From contig NZ_JAQFIL010000002.1 in the NCBI RefSeq assembly GCF_029504655.1, positions 1 to 34,809 on the forward strand: DNA of 34,809 bases, given 5' to 3'. Positions 8,077-16,754 of the stretch are shown piece by piece; position 1 is the stretch's first letter; every line of letters begins with the position of its first letter. Below the pieces are notes generated by a model that made no database searches, had not been told where the DNA came from, and saw only the letters and a program-made list of their open reading frames with translations. Source of the stretch: Catalinimonas alkaloidigena. GTDB lineage: Bacteria; Bacteroidota; Bacteroidia; Cytophagales; Cyclobacteriaceae. The translations under genes and the position numbers were made by a program.

Positions 8077-8949
8077 TTATTTTTTATATACTGTACGAAA
8101 GCCAACCCATTTTTTCGCTTGCTTATATGAAATTGTCTGTCCTTCTATACTAAATCGGGCAGCATGTAAATAACTCCCTCCATAGCTGACCCCATCTCGT
8201 ATTGTCATCTCACATAAATTACCTTGAATATCATATAACCCATATTTGTTACCTTTAAAAGATGCTACAGGTAAAGCTTGAGTACCACAATTTTCAAGTG
8301 CCCTTTGAATTTTTCTATCTGCACATGTAGTACATGAAGCATAATTGAAAGTAGAACACAGTGTAGTTTTAGTAGTTAATAAACTATCTTCTTTGGTGTT
8401 CATAATTTCATACTCTTCAAGAGTAGGCAAATGAAAATGAAATTTTGAGTTTTTTCCAAGTTTGATGTTTTCGACTTTCGTTCTCCAGGTGCAAAATTCA
8501 TTTGCTTGATCATATGTGATTCCTGAAATAGGGCATGAGAGAATAGAATCAATTTTTTTGGTGTTTCCCTCTATGCTTTTTGGGATTGGGAGGTAAATAG
8601 CCCTAGAAACTCCAAGTTGAGTAAAATATAACTGTTTCTCGTTCTGTTGATAAAAAAGGGCTTTTAAATCATTATCAAGAAAAGCGAGATCTGGCAATAG
8701 AGCAATATCAGGAAAAAAATTTGTTGGCGCTATCACCTTCTTTCTGTTGTAGTTTTCATAATATGCTAAGTCTTGATAATACACAAATTCTAGCCATTCA
8801 GCTACAGTGATTTCAGTATCATCAGCAAAAAAACCTTTTACCCAAGTTGTACCCCATGGGCGTGAGGTAGTACAGTGTGTAAAAATGGAAGCAGTAAAAA
8901 GAATTAGAAGAACATATCTGGCCATATGAATTGCATTATAAGCATGCAA
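8077..8949 (-). CDS. Lipoprotein with formylglycine-generating-enzyme-like (SUMF1/FGE-sulfatase) domain
   Basis: A signal peptide ending SIFTHC gives a lipobox with Cys26, so the protein is probably anchored to a membrane facing the periplasm or cell surface. ATG at residue 9 is an equally good start. The FGE-sulfatase fold is visible: DDTEITVAEWLEFVYYQ near residue 45, YDQANEFCTWRT in the middle, FHLPTLEEYE, GLYDIQGNLCEMT, GGSYLH, and the closing WVGFRTVYK. Length is 290 aa. The family includes sulfatase activators and also non-enzymatic gliding/T9SS proteins such as GldJ and GldK. No sulfatase is encoded nearby, so a surface or secretion role beside the divergent T9SS adhesin is more likely than sulfatase activation. 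Specific function is unknown. Confidence 0.75.
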   Translation of the reverse strand: MHAYNAIHMARYVLLILFTASIFTHCTTSRPWGTTWVKGFFADDTEITVAEWLEFVYYQDLAYYENYNRKKVIAPTNFFPDIALLPDLAFLDNDLKALFYQQNEKQLYFTQLGVSRAIYLPIPKSIEGNTKKIDSILSCPISGITYDQANEFCTWRTKVENIKLGKNSKFHFHLPTLEEYEIMNTKEDSLLTTKTTLCSTFNYASCTTCADRKIQRALENCGTQALPVASFKGNKYGLYDIQGNLCEMTIRDGVSYGGSYLHAARFSIEGQTISYKQAKKWVGFRTVYKK

Positions 8950-9009
8950 TTTAATGTTGTTTTCACTATGTGCTTAGTGTAACAATAAAGAACTTAGGTT
9001 ATATGTATG

Positions 9010-9041
9010 GAAAAGGGACCTTTTTAACACAGGACAAGACA
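9010..9041 (+). repeat. Left 32-bp inverted repeat of an 11.6-kb segment
   Basis: The sequence AAAAGGGACCTTTTTA is followed after four bases by AGGACAAGACA. The reverse complement of 20625-20656 carries the same blocks at the same distance within one base. The first block is itself symmetric, AAAAGG-GA-CCTTTT, about a two-base centre at 9017-9018. It lies in the divergent gap between the FGE-like gene and the adhesin. The shared sequence faces inward, toward the adhesin. Confidence 0.75.
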
Positions 9042-9053
9042 CTGTGTCGTCCT
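9031..9053. repeat. Dyad at the inner edge of the left inverted repeat
   Basis: AGGAC and GACAC (separated by AA) mirror GTGTC and GTCCT around one central base, spanning 23 bp. It is absent from the right copy, so it is not part of the shared repeat. It could be an operator for the adhesin gene 160 bp downstream; nothing confirms this. Confidence 0.35.
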
Positions 9054-9215
9054 AAATTTTATTCCTTTATAAAGGTTAATAAATAGTTTTTTTTAAGGAA
9101 ACATCTGTTTTTTCACCCACACCTACATGTACCATTTCTCTCTATTTACCTTCATTACTGATCATTAGTTTTAATAATTTGGTACTTTAATTATATTAAT
9201 TATAATTTTATTTCT

Positions 9216-12200
9216 ATGAATAGCATTATGCGGCTATTTCTTTTGTACTGCATCTTTTTCACACAAGTTGCTTGGGCACAAAGACCTTTTATTAGTACTT
9301 GGAATATTTCTTCGGACCTGCAAATTACTATTCCTACTAAAGGTGAAGGATACAACTATATTGTAGATTGGGGCGATGGTAAAGTAGACATTGGTGTGAC
9401 GGGTAATATCTCTCATATTTATGACAGCACTAGGATTTATACGGTGTCTATAACAGGGGATTTTCCACATATTTATTTTAATAATGAGGGAGATAAAGAC
9501 AAAATTTTAACGGTAGAACAATGGGGAGATATCCAGTGGAAAAGCATGGAAAGTGCCTTTAGTGGCTGTTCCAATCTAACAATACCTGCTACTGACAGGC
9601 CTGACTTGAGCAATGTGACAAACATGAGTTCCATGTTTTACTATGCTGAAAGCTTCAATCAAGACATTAGTAGTTGGGACGTTAGCAGTGTGACAAACAT
9701 GAGTAAAACGTTTTATCGTGCTGTAAAATTCAACCAGAAAATTAATAGTTGGGATGTTCGGAATGTTACCGATATGAGCTATATGTTTCTCTTTGCTAGA
9801 GATTTTAACCAAGCTATTAGTGACTGGAATGTCAGCAATGTTACTAAAATGTACTCTATGTTTCATTATGCAGAATCCTTCAACCAGTACATTGGCAATT
9901 GGAATGTCAGCAATGTTACCGATATGAGATATATGTTTTACTATGCTAAATCTTTTAATCAGTACATTGGCAATTGGGATGTGAGCAACGTTACAAGTAT
10001 GGATCATATGTTTTCACATGCTACTCGCTTCAATCAAGATATTGGCAATTGGGATGTGAGTAACGTTACAAGTATGGGATCTATGTTTACCTATGCAAGC
10101 TTCTTTAATCAACACCTTGACAATTGGGATGTAAGCAACGTTACTTTCATGGGTAATATGTTTAATAATGCTACATCATTTAATGGGCAGATAAGTAGTT
10201 GGGATGTGAGCAAAGTTACTTATATGAAATCCATGTTTTTCCATGCCAATGTCTTCAATCAGAATATCAATAATTGGGATGTTAGCAATGTCATTAATAT
10301 GAATGTAATGTTTAGTTACGCTAGAGGTTATAATCAAGATCTTAGTAGCTGGGATGTGAGTAATGTAACTAATATGAGCGGTATGTTTTCCAATGCAATT
10401 TCCTTTAATCAAGATATTGGGAGCTGGGATGTGAGTAGTGTAACTGATATGGGCGGTATGTTTTCCAATGCAGTTTCCTTTAATCAAGATATTGGCAATT
10501 GGGATGTTAGTAAGCTTACAAACATGAGCCATATTTTTTATAAAGCTTCAGCTTTCAACCAAAACCTTAGTGGATGGAATGTGAGTAACATTACTGACAT
10601 GAGCTATATGTTTCAATATGCTTCTTCATTTAACCAGGATCTAAGTAGTTGGGATGTGAGCAATGTCATCAATATGAGTAGAATGTTTCAATATGCTTCG
10701 GCCTTTGACCAAGACTTGAGTAGTTGGAATATCCAGAAAGTAGGTATAATGAGTTATATGTTTTCTAGTTCTGGATTATCTCCAACTAACTATGATAAAA
10801 TTTTAATAGGATGGGCGGACCAAAATGTACAAGCCTTTGTTTCTCTCGGTGTTTCCTCTTCTTACTGTCACGGGGCTGAAGCAAGAAATAAATTAACCCG
10901 CAAATTTGGATGGTTAATTACAGATCAAGGAATAGATTGTAGTACTGCTACAAATTTCCTTTCATTTGAATTAAGTATTCAAACAAGAGAAGCAGCTATC
11001 AATGAAACAAATCATTTTATTTCACTTGAAGTGCCCTTTGGTACAAATATAAAAAGTCTTCGCCCTAGCTTTGCACTTCATGAAGGAGCTTCTTCTTATC
11101 CAGCAAATGGTGATGAGGTGGACTTTTCTTCTCCTGTCACTTATACAATAACTGCTAAAGACGGAATTACTCAAGAAGAGTGGATAGTAGATGTTTCAGT
11201 TGCTGAGCCAATTCCCTTAAATGTTGATACTGACTTTCTTATTTTTGAATTAAAAACTCAAACAAAGGAAGCTACAATTGATACAATAAATCATATTATT
11301 AATATTGAGGTAGCTTATGGAACAGATGTATCTGAATTAACCCCAATTTTCACTCTCTCAGAAGGAGCAACAGCAATCCCTAGTAAGAACTCTACTTTAG
11401 ACTTTACCGATCCAGTCACTTTTGTAGTTACAGCTGAAGACGAATTTACTACTCAAAACTGGAATGTAATAGTTTCTATTGCTCCTAACAATAAAACTGA
11501 CTTTCTTATTTTTGAATTAAAAACTCAAACAAAGGAAGCTACAATTGATACAATAAATCATATTATTAATATTGAGGTAGCTTATGGAACAGATGTATCT
11601 GAATTAACCCCAATTTTCACTCTCTCAGAAGGAGCAACAGCAATTCCTAGTAAGAACTCTACTTTAGACTTTACCGATCCAGTCACTTTTGTAGTTACAG
11701 CTGAAGACGAATTTACTACTCAAAACTGGACAGTTCTTTTGTCAGAGGTCCCATCTCCAAATTTATTTATTACCACTTGGGAAATTAGAAATACTTGGAA
11801 TAATGATGTAACCATTCCTACTATTGGAGAGGGATATAATTATACTATTGATTGGGGAGATGGCAACAAAGATACAGATGTTACTGGAGAAATTACCCAT
11901 ATCTATACTGAGCCAGGAATCTATACAGTCTCGATCTCTGGAGATTTTCCTAGAATTTATTTTAATAATAGTGGCGATAAATTTAAAATTATCACGGTAG
12001 AACAATGGGGTAATATCCAATGGAAAAGCATGGAAAGAGCTTTTTGGGGCTGTTCTAACTTGAAGATTCCTGCACCTGATGCTCCAGATTTAAGCGAAGT
12101 TACTAGTATGAAATATATGTTTCAATCGGCAGAAAGATTCAATCAGGACATTAGCCATTGGGATGTGAGCAATGTGACTGATATGAGCTATATGTTTCAT

Positions 12201-14396
12201 ACTGCAACCAGTTTTAATCAAAACATTGGCCAATGGGATGTGAGCAATGTTACTAACATGAGTTCTATGTTTCGATATGCATCTTCATTTAACCAGGATA
12301 TTAGCCATTGGAATGTCAGCAATGTTTTGGATATGAGATATATGTTTTGCTTTACTGAATCATTCAATCAAGATATTGGTAACTGGAATGTTAGTGGAGT
12401 AACAGACATGGAATTAATGTTTTACAATGCAGCAAGCTTTAATCAAGATATTGGTAACTGGGATGTCAGTAAGGTTAAGAATATGAAATGGATGTTCTAC
12501 TATGCTTCAGAATTTAATCAGAACCTTGGTAATTGGGATATTAGAAATGTTAAAACGATGAGTTCTATGTTTTCATACACTTCTTTATCTCGTTCTAATT
12601 ATGATAATGTTTTATTGAGTTGGGCGGCCAAAGAAGTACAAAAGAGTGTGTATTTGGGAGCTTCTGCTTCTTACTGCCAAGGTACTGAAGCAAGAAAGGT
12701 TTTAGTCAATAACTACGGATGGAACATAACTGATAGAGGGAATTATTGTAGTCCAGAAAATAATCTAATTACATTTCAACTATACCAACAAATTGGTTAT
12801 TCACAAATTGATTCTATTAACCATACTATTAATATTGAAGTTAGTTATAATTCTGATGTAACTGCTCTTCAACCAATAATTTCAACTTCTGAAGGTGCTA
12901 GTATTTTACCAAGTGAAAATAAAGTTGACTTTACAAGTCCTGTCATCTACACTATAACTTCTGAAGATGGAAGCAACAGTCAGGATTGGCTTGTAATTGT
13001 TACAAAAGAAGCTAATGATGCTACTGATTTTCTTTCTTTTGAATTGAGCGCTCAGACTAAGGAACCAGTCATTGATACAGTCAATCATACAATTGAAGTG
13101 GAAGTAGCTTACGGTACTAACATAACTACTTTAGCCCCTGTTTTTACTCTGTCTGAGGGTGCGAAAGCTAAATCGGTTAGTGACTATTCTATAGATTTCT
13201 CAGCTCCTGTAGTTTATACTGTAACGGCTGAAGATGATTCCACCTCCCAAGTCTGGGTTGTGACTGTTTCTGTTGCTGATAAGCCTGATGTACTAAGTAC
13301 TGATACAGACTTTATTTCATTTGTGATAAATGAGCAAATTGTAACAGCAGTCATTGATACAGTCAATCATACAATCAATGTAGAAGTAACTAACGGTACA
13401 GATATTACAGCTTTAACACCCATTTTTACCCTATCAAAAGGAGCAACTACTTCTACTATAAGTGGTTCCGAGTTGAATTTTACCAATCCTGTCGCTTTTA
13501 TAATTACAGCAGAAGATAGGGCTACCGTTCAAAGCTGGATAATCACCGTTTCTATTGTTAATCAAGATAAAGAAGAGGAAGAAATTTTAAGTGGTGCTAC
13601 AAATTTTCTTTCTTTTGAATTAAAGAAGCAGAGCAAAGAAACATTTATAGATACGTTAGAACACACTATAGACATAGAAGTGTATCATGGTACCGATGTA
13701 ACTACTTTAACTCCCTCTTTCACCCTCTCTGAAGGTGCAACAGCTGTACCAGCTAATAACTTAACGATAGACTTCTCAACTCCAGTTACTTACACTGTAA
13801 CCGCTGAAGATGACTCTACCAATCAAGCATGGATCGTAACTGTTTCTGTAGTTGAAGAAGTTAATAAAGAAGAGCGAAGTACTGCTACAAGCTTCCTTAC
13901 TTTTGAATTGAGTAAACAGACTAGAGAAGCAATAATAGATACCCTAAATCATACCATTAATGTGGAAGTAGCTTACGGTACAGATATCACTGCTTTGACT
14001 CCTTCTTTCACTCTCTCTAAGGGAGCCACTGCTGTACCGATAAGTGATGCTACAATAGACTTTTCAACTCCAGTTACTTACACTGTAACCGCTGAAGATG
14101 ACTCTACTATGCAAGATTGGGTGGTTTCAGTCTTGTTAGTGGAAGAAGTATTAGGTATAGAGGAGCTTCAATTTGAATGGGAAGTTTATCCTAACCCTAC
14201 AAACCAGCAATTATTTGTCAAAACTACTACACCTGTGGATGTACAAATAACTGATTTAAATGGGAATATCCTTTCCAATAAGAAATCAGGAAGGTATCTA
14301 GTTTTTGATATTAGTAATTTAAAAGATGGGCTTTATTTTCTTATCATTAAAGATGGACCTAACATAGTGACTAAGAAAGTACTAAAAACAAACTAA
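9216..14396 (+). CDS. Giant T9SS-exported surface protein with BspA-like (DUF285) repeats and Ig-like/DUF5018-like repeats
   Basis: 1726 aa with an N-terminal signal peptide (cleavage probably after VAWAQ) and a C-terminal T9SS type A sorting domain (VYPNPTNQQLFV to KKVLKTN). It should be exported across the outer membrane and attached to the surface. Module A (about residues 22-560) has a PKD-like sheet (VDWGDGK, HIYDSTRIYTVSI) and 15 consecutive 25-residue repeats, residues 146-520, of the form SFNQDIGNWDVSNVTxMxxMF. These match the BspA-like DUF285 leucine-rich-type repeat. Three 80-90-residue repeats follow (FLSFEL, VEVAYGTD, FTLSEGA, VTYTVTAED). Module A then recurs from about residue 848 with six 25-residue repeats (974-1123), followed by five more of the longer repeats (to about 1645). 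The longer repeats resemble DUF5018. A role in adhesion is inferred from the family. Confidence 0.85.
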   Translation: MNSIMRLFLLYCIFFTQVAWAQRPFISTWNISSDLQITIPTKGEGYNYIVDWGDGKVDIGVTGNISHIYDSTRIYTVSITGDFPHIYFNNEGDKDKILTVEQWGDIQWKSMESAFSGCSNLTIPATDRPDLSNVTNMSSMFYYAESFNQDISSWDVSSVTNMSKTFYRAVKFNQKINSWDVRNVTDMSYMFLFARDFNQAISDWNVSNVTKMYSMFHYAESFNQYIGNWNVSNVTDMRYMFYYAKSFNQYIGNWDVSNVTSMDHMFSHATRFNQDIGNWDVSNVTSMGSMFTYASFFNQHLDNWDVSNVTFMGNMFNNATSFNGQISSWDVSKVTYMKSMFFHANVFNQNINNWDVSNVINMNVMFSYARGYNQDLSSWDVSNVTNMSGMFSNAISFNQDIGSWDVSSVTDMGGMFSNAVSFNQDIGNWDVSKLTNMSHIFYKASAFNQNLSGWNVSNITDMSYMFQYASSFNQDLSSWDVSNVINMSRMFQYASAFDQDLSSWNIQKVGIMSYMFSSSGLSPTNYDKILIGWADQNVQAFVSLGVSSSYCHGAEARNKLTRKFGWLITDQGIDCSTATNFLSFELSIQTREAAINETNHFISLEVPFGTNIKSLRPSFALHEGASSYPANGDEVDFSSPVTYTITAKDGITQEEWIVDVSVAEPIPLNVDTDFLIFELKTQTKEATIDTINHIINIEVAYGTDVSELTPIFTLSEGATAIPSKNSTLDFTDPVTFVVTAEDEFTTQNWNVIVSIAPNNKTDFLIFELKTQTKEATIDTINHIINIEVAYGTDVSELTPIFTLSEGATAIPSKNSTLDFTDPVTFVVTAEDEFTTQNWTVLLSEVPSPNLFITTWEIRNTWNNDVTIPTIGEGYNYTIDWGDGNKDTDVTGEITHIYTEPGIYTVSISGDFPRIYFNNSGDKFKIITVEQWGNIQWKSMERAFWGCSNLKIPAPDAPDLSEVTSMKYMFQSAERFNQDISHWDVSNVTDMSYMFHTATSFNQNIGQWDVSNVTNMSSMFRYASSFNQDISHWNVSNVLDMRYMFCFTESFNQDIGNWNVSGVTDMELMFYNAASFNQDIGNWDVSKVKNMKWMFYYASEFNQNLGNWDIRNVKTMSSMFSYTSLSRSNYDNVLLSWAAKEVQKSVYLGASASYCQGTEARKVLVNNYGWNITDRGNYCSPENNLITFQLYQQIGYSQIDSINHTINIEVSYNSDVTALQPIISTSEGASILPSENKVDFTSPVIYTITSEDGSNSQDWLVIVTKEANDATDFLSFELSAQTKEPVIDTVNHTIEVEVAYGTNITTLAPVFTLSEGAKAKSVSDYSIDFSAPVVYTVTAEDDSTSQVWVVTVSVADKPDVLSTDTDFISFVINEQIVTAVIDTVNHTINVEVTNGTDITALTPIFTLSKGATTSTISGSELNFTNPVAFIITAEDRATVQSWIITVSIVNQDKEEEEILSGATNFLSFELKKQSKETFIDTLEHTIDIEVYHGTDVTTLTPSFTLSEGATAVPANNLTIDFSTPVTYTVTAEDDSTNQAWIVTVSVVEEVNKEERSTATSFLTFELSKQTREAIIDTLNHTINVEVAYGTDITALTPSFTLSKGATAVPISDATIDFSTPVTYTVTAEDDSTMQDWVVSVLLVEEVLGIEELQFEWEVYPNPTNQQLFVKTTTPVDVQITDLNGNILSNKKSGRYLVFDISNLKDGLYFLIIKDGPNIVTKKVLKTN
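9651..10775 (+). repeat. Fifteen in-frame 75-bp repeats (25-aa DUF285 units)
   Basis: Each unit encodes 25 residues with FNQ near the start, W at position 9, DVSNVT in the middle and MF near the end. A second run of six units lies at 12135-12584. Spacing is exactly 75 bp throughout with no indels, which favours slipped-strand or recombinational change in repeat number. Confidence 0.9.
11229..11730 (+). repeat. Recent 267-bp tandem duplication inside the adhesin gene
   Basis: Bases 11229-11463 and 11496-11730 are identical over 235 positions except one, a synonymous isoleucine change (ATC against ATT, in GCAATCCCT/GCAATTCCT). The period of 267 bp is exactly 89 codons, so the frame is kept. 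The other long repeats in this gene are far more diverged. Confidence 0.92.
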
Positions 14397-14428
14397 TCAT
14401 GTAAGAATCGGGTGCATGAAACTTTTCC

Positions 14429-15630
14429 TCAAGCGGCAATTTTGCCATACTGAGCAATGTTTATAACCTTTTGCCATTGGTTGCTTTTTTTGGCTACCCT
14501 AAGCTGAGCTATCTGCTGGGCCCCTGTTTTAGACCATCTTTGTCCAGATCTTTTTAGTCTATGCTGTATCACCTCACGATGAGCAGACTCAATAGCACCG
14601 CTACCTATAAGCAGCTTCCTTTCTCTGTAAAAGCCATAGTACATACGATGTTGATTTCGCTTATAGTAGCGGATTAGGCGATCCAGCATCAAAAGAGCAT
14701 CGTCTTTTACTCTACTTTTGAGCATCTCAAAATGCCTCAACAAATAGTCAACCCGGTTATCAAGCAGGATATTTTTTATTGCTTCTATCCAGCTCTTCTG
14801 TACATTCACATCTATAATGGCCAGTTTGACAAAGTCCCAGGCATACTGTAGTGCATGGTAGAAGTCCAGAATCTGTAAAGAATTCGTATGATTTTTCTCT
14901 ATCCAATCCCATATCCAGGAAGCACCATCTGCAATAAAAATGGGGCACTTAACCTCAGGGATATGATGGTCCAATCGCTTCAAAAAAGTGGCAGCATCTC
15001 CCAAATAAGCCACATATTCTGAGTGCAAAATTTTGGGATATTTCTTGGCATATGCTTCTTTAATTGGAATCTGGAATAGGCGTCCTAGCTTTATTTCTTT
15101 CCATTTTTCCTCTCGGGTTAATAGCATTGAACCATCCATCTGAACATAGGTATAGACTTGCTGAGAAGCTTCTAATTGAGTTGCCTTATGCTCCTCTATT
15201 TGCTCTATAGCAGCTTCCTCCTCTAATTTGGAGCCCATATGTTCACTCACTTTCTGTAGTTGCTTGGCTGACAAATCTACGTCTAGGAGCTTCTTTAGTA
15301 GCTCACTACCTTCCTCAAAAACATAGTCACTGCCCAAATAAGCAATGATTTCTTGTAAATGACTGGAAATACGAAAACCGTTAGGGCACTCAGCCAAAGG
15401 ATGAGATTTGTCTACAATAACTTCTCCCCACTGGCTCTTTACTTTTTTTTACTATTCTTAGCATACTTTTCTTCTCCTAAGGATGCCTGAAACACTTCTT
15501 TACCTAGTTTTTGCCATAATTCGGTAAAACTTTTTTCATATGCGTAACCACTAGCCTGGTTTTCTTGTGACTTTTGCCAGGCTTTTAATTCTTGAGCAAT
15601 TTTGTGAGTGAGTTCATCTGAAGTTTTCAT
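14429..15630 (-). CDS. IS transposase made by a programmed -1 frameshift (ISKra4-like DDE)
   Basis: Two frames join into one protein. The first (15630-15439) encodes 63 residues and ends KNSKKK-stop. The second reads on in the -1 frame from 15442 as VKSQWGEVIVDKSHPLAECPNG and ends at 14429. The fused product is about 400 aa. Putative DDE residues are in VQMDGSM, FIADGASWIWDW and IGSGAIESAHREV. The WKEIKLGRLF motif after the first aspartate and HRLKRSGQRWS near the end resemble ISKra4 transposases. Without the shift the second frame has no good ATG (only TTG at 15397), which supports frameshifting over two separate genes. The alternative is a decay mutation, but the intact ends and classic slippery site argue against it. 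Confidence 0.8.
15441..15450 (-). other. Slippery heptamer for -1 frameshifting
   Basis: On the minus strand eight A are followed by G, giving A-AAA-AAG in the correct phase (15448-15442), directly followed by the zero-frame stop TAA at 15441-15439. This is the standard X-XXY-YYZ arrangement used by several IS families. Confidence 0.75.
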
Positions 15631-15720
15631 AGCTGAAAAAGGTTGGCCTCTCTCAAGATATGAAGTTTTGTCCTCAGGATAAATCTCGCGAAAGGAAAAG
15701 TTTCATGCACCCTAAGAATC

Positions 15721-16132
15721 AGGATAGAGTGCAAAAAATTAGTAGCTGTCTTGAATGGGACACCATTTTCGTTACTTAATTATTCTTATGTTAAGTGGAT
15801 GTGAATCAACTATTTAGTATATTGGGATTCGGAAATCATAACGTGGCTTGCTACTATTACCAGTCTAAGGTAAGTCACAGAAGGCAGCTCTTTCTGAGGG
15901 CTGCTTTCTTTTTTTTGATACTTTCCTGTGGTTCTATAATGAGATAATTTACACTTGAAGAAAAAGAATTTTTTATTGAAGCGAAGCAAATTTATGATAA
16001 ACAATGTAATAGGCCAGTCTCAGAATATCTAAATCCTGTATGGATAGCTTTCGTAGCTATCATGGTTGGCTCTTAGTAGTTGGGTGGAGAAGAAATGCTA
16101 AAGTCAACCAAGTTTTAAAAGAGAAATAAGAT
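15721..16132. other. Non-coding stretch right of the IS
   Basis: About 410 bp with no credible gene; a leftward 64-codon frame at 15810-16004 has no family features. It holds the terminator at 15881-15916 and a 7-bp hairpin (GATAGCT at 16043-16049 with 16055-16061). Before the IS inserted, this DNA lay directly after the adhesin stop. Confidence 0.5.
15881..15916 (+). terminator. Rho-independent terminator, probably the adhesin's original one
   Basis: AAGGCAGC at 15881-15888 pairs with GCTGCTTT at 15900-15907 (one G-T pair), followed by a T-run at 15909-15916. Removing the IS would put it about 180 bp after the adhesin stop on the same strand. The IS now separates the two. Confidence 0.6.
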
Positions 16133-16180
16133 TATAAAAAAAAGCCCAGGAGGGTATGTTCCGCATATATTCCTGGGCTT
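16133..16180 (-). terminator. Outer, leftward-facing terminator of the left module
   Basis: AAGCCCAGGA at 16142-16151 pairs perfectly with TCCTGGGCTT at 16171-16180. On the minus strand the stem is followed by a run of T from 16143 downward. No leftward gene ends nearby, so the transcript it would end is the module itself. Confidence 0.7.
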
Positions 16181-16443
16181 AATCATGTTAAACTAAAACT
16201 TATGCATGACACCTCTTTTTGAGGATACTGTAAATATCGCAAGTGTAGCGTACTTTTCATTACGGAGTTCTTGCGTAAGCTTACCAGGTAAGAAAAAAAT
16301 GGAGTTGCCACAACGGAGTTGCCACAATGCAGCTGCTCTTCTTAGGCTTTGAGCTGTTGATAATGATTATACAACACTGCAATACTACTAAGAAAGATTA
16401 GAGGAAAAGTTAAGGCAAGATTACTATACTGTTATCAAAAGCA

Positions 16444-16482
16444 AAAGCCCGGCTCTTTATGCGATAGGAGATACCGGGCTTT
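16444..16482. terminator. Inner hairpin of the left module
   Basis: AAAGCCCGG at 16444-16452 pairs with CCGGGCTTT at 16474-16482. The matching hairpin of the right copy is at 18862-18900. With T-rich tails on both strands it could stop transcription either way, shielding the two enclosed genes. Confidence 0.5.
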
Positions 16483-16754
16483 CTATAAGTACAGTCAAAT
16501 ACATAGCTAAGTACGCTACTGCTGCGATAAAATACCGCTGCTATTTCGTACTGGTATTACGTTGTAAGGAACATATAAATACTATCAGCTTATTTGTGAC
16601 GGTAATTAAACTAAAAATCATGCATGCTTATAGATATTAGACCAGTCTGCTCTTAAACATGTCAAATAGTTAATCTAAATCTTTCTCTCAATGAACAGTA
16701 GGCCTGTAGAAGAAGTTTTCACACTATCTACGACTAAAATATCAGACTTCTACG

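Larger units (their letters stand above)
14410..15712 (-). mobile_element. Complete 1303-bp insertion sequence (ISKra4-like)
   Basis: The ends are a 20-bp perfect inverted repeat: GGGTGCATGAAACTTTTCCT at 14410-14429 and its reverse complement at 15693-15712. An 8-bp target duplication, TAAGAATC, flanks it at 14402-14409 and 15713-15720. The transposase occupies nearly the whole element and ends on the last base of the left repeat. The element inserted 13 bp after the adhesin stop, on the opposite strand, without breaking a gene. Intact ends and an exact target duplication indicate a recent insertion. The family call rests on the transposase; the 8-bp duplication alone would also suit ISL3. 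Confidence 0.93.
16133..16568 (-). repeat. Left copy of a ~400-bp inverted non-coding module with two hairpins
   Basis: Read on the minus strand, this stretch aligns with 18773-19185 on the plus strand. The best part, 16210-16482 against about 18860-19121, has about 4 mismatches per 60 bases in two consecutive blocks. From the inside outward it has a conserved lead (GTAATA, then GCAGCGG, then ATTTTATCGCA), an inner hairpin and a conserved segment of about 230 bases with a tandem TTGTGGCAACTCC. It closes with an outward-facing terminator. No protein frame is convincingly conserved. It could be a structured RNA gene or a non-autonomous mobile repeat. Confidence 0.7.

Noticed and set aside
7973..8173. 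66-codon rightward frame
   Set aside because: It overlaps the end of the FGE-like gene and has no recognisable features.
9651..12584. Regular 75-bp repeats considered as a CRISPR-like or satellite array
   Set aside because: All units are in one frame and encode a known 25-residue surface repeat. There are no constant repeats with variable spacers.
15810..16004. 64-codon leftward frame
   Set aside because: It runs across a terminator for the other strand, is low-complexity at its start, and matches no family.
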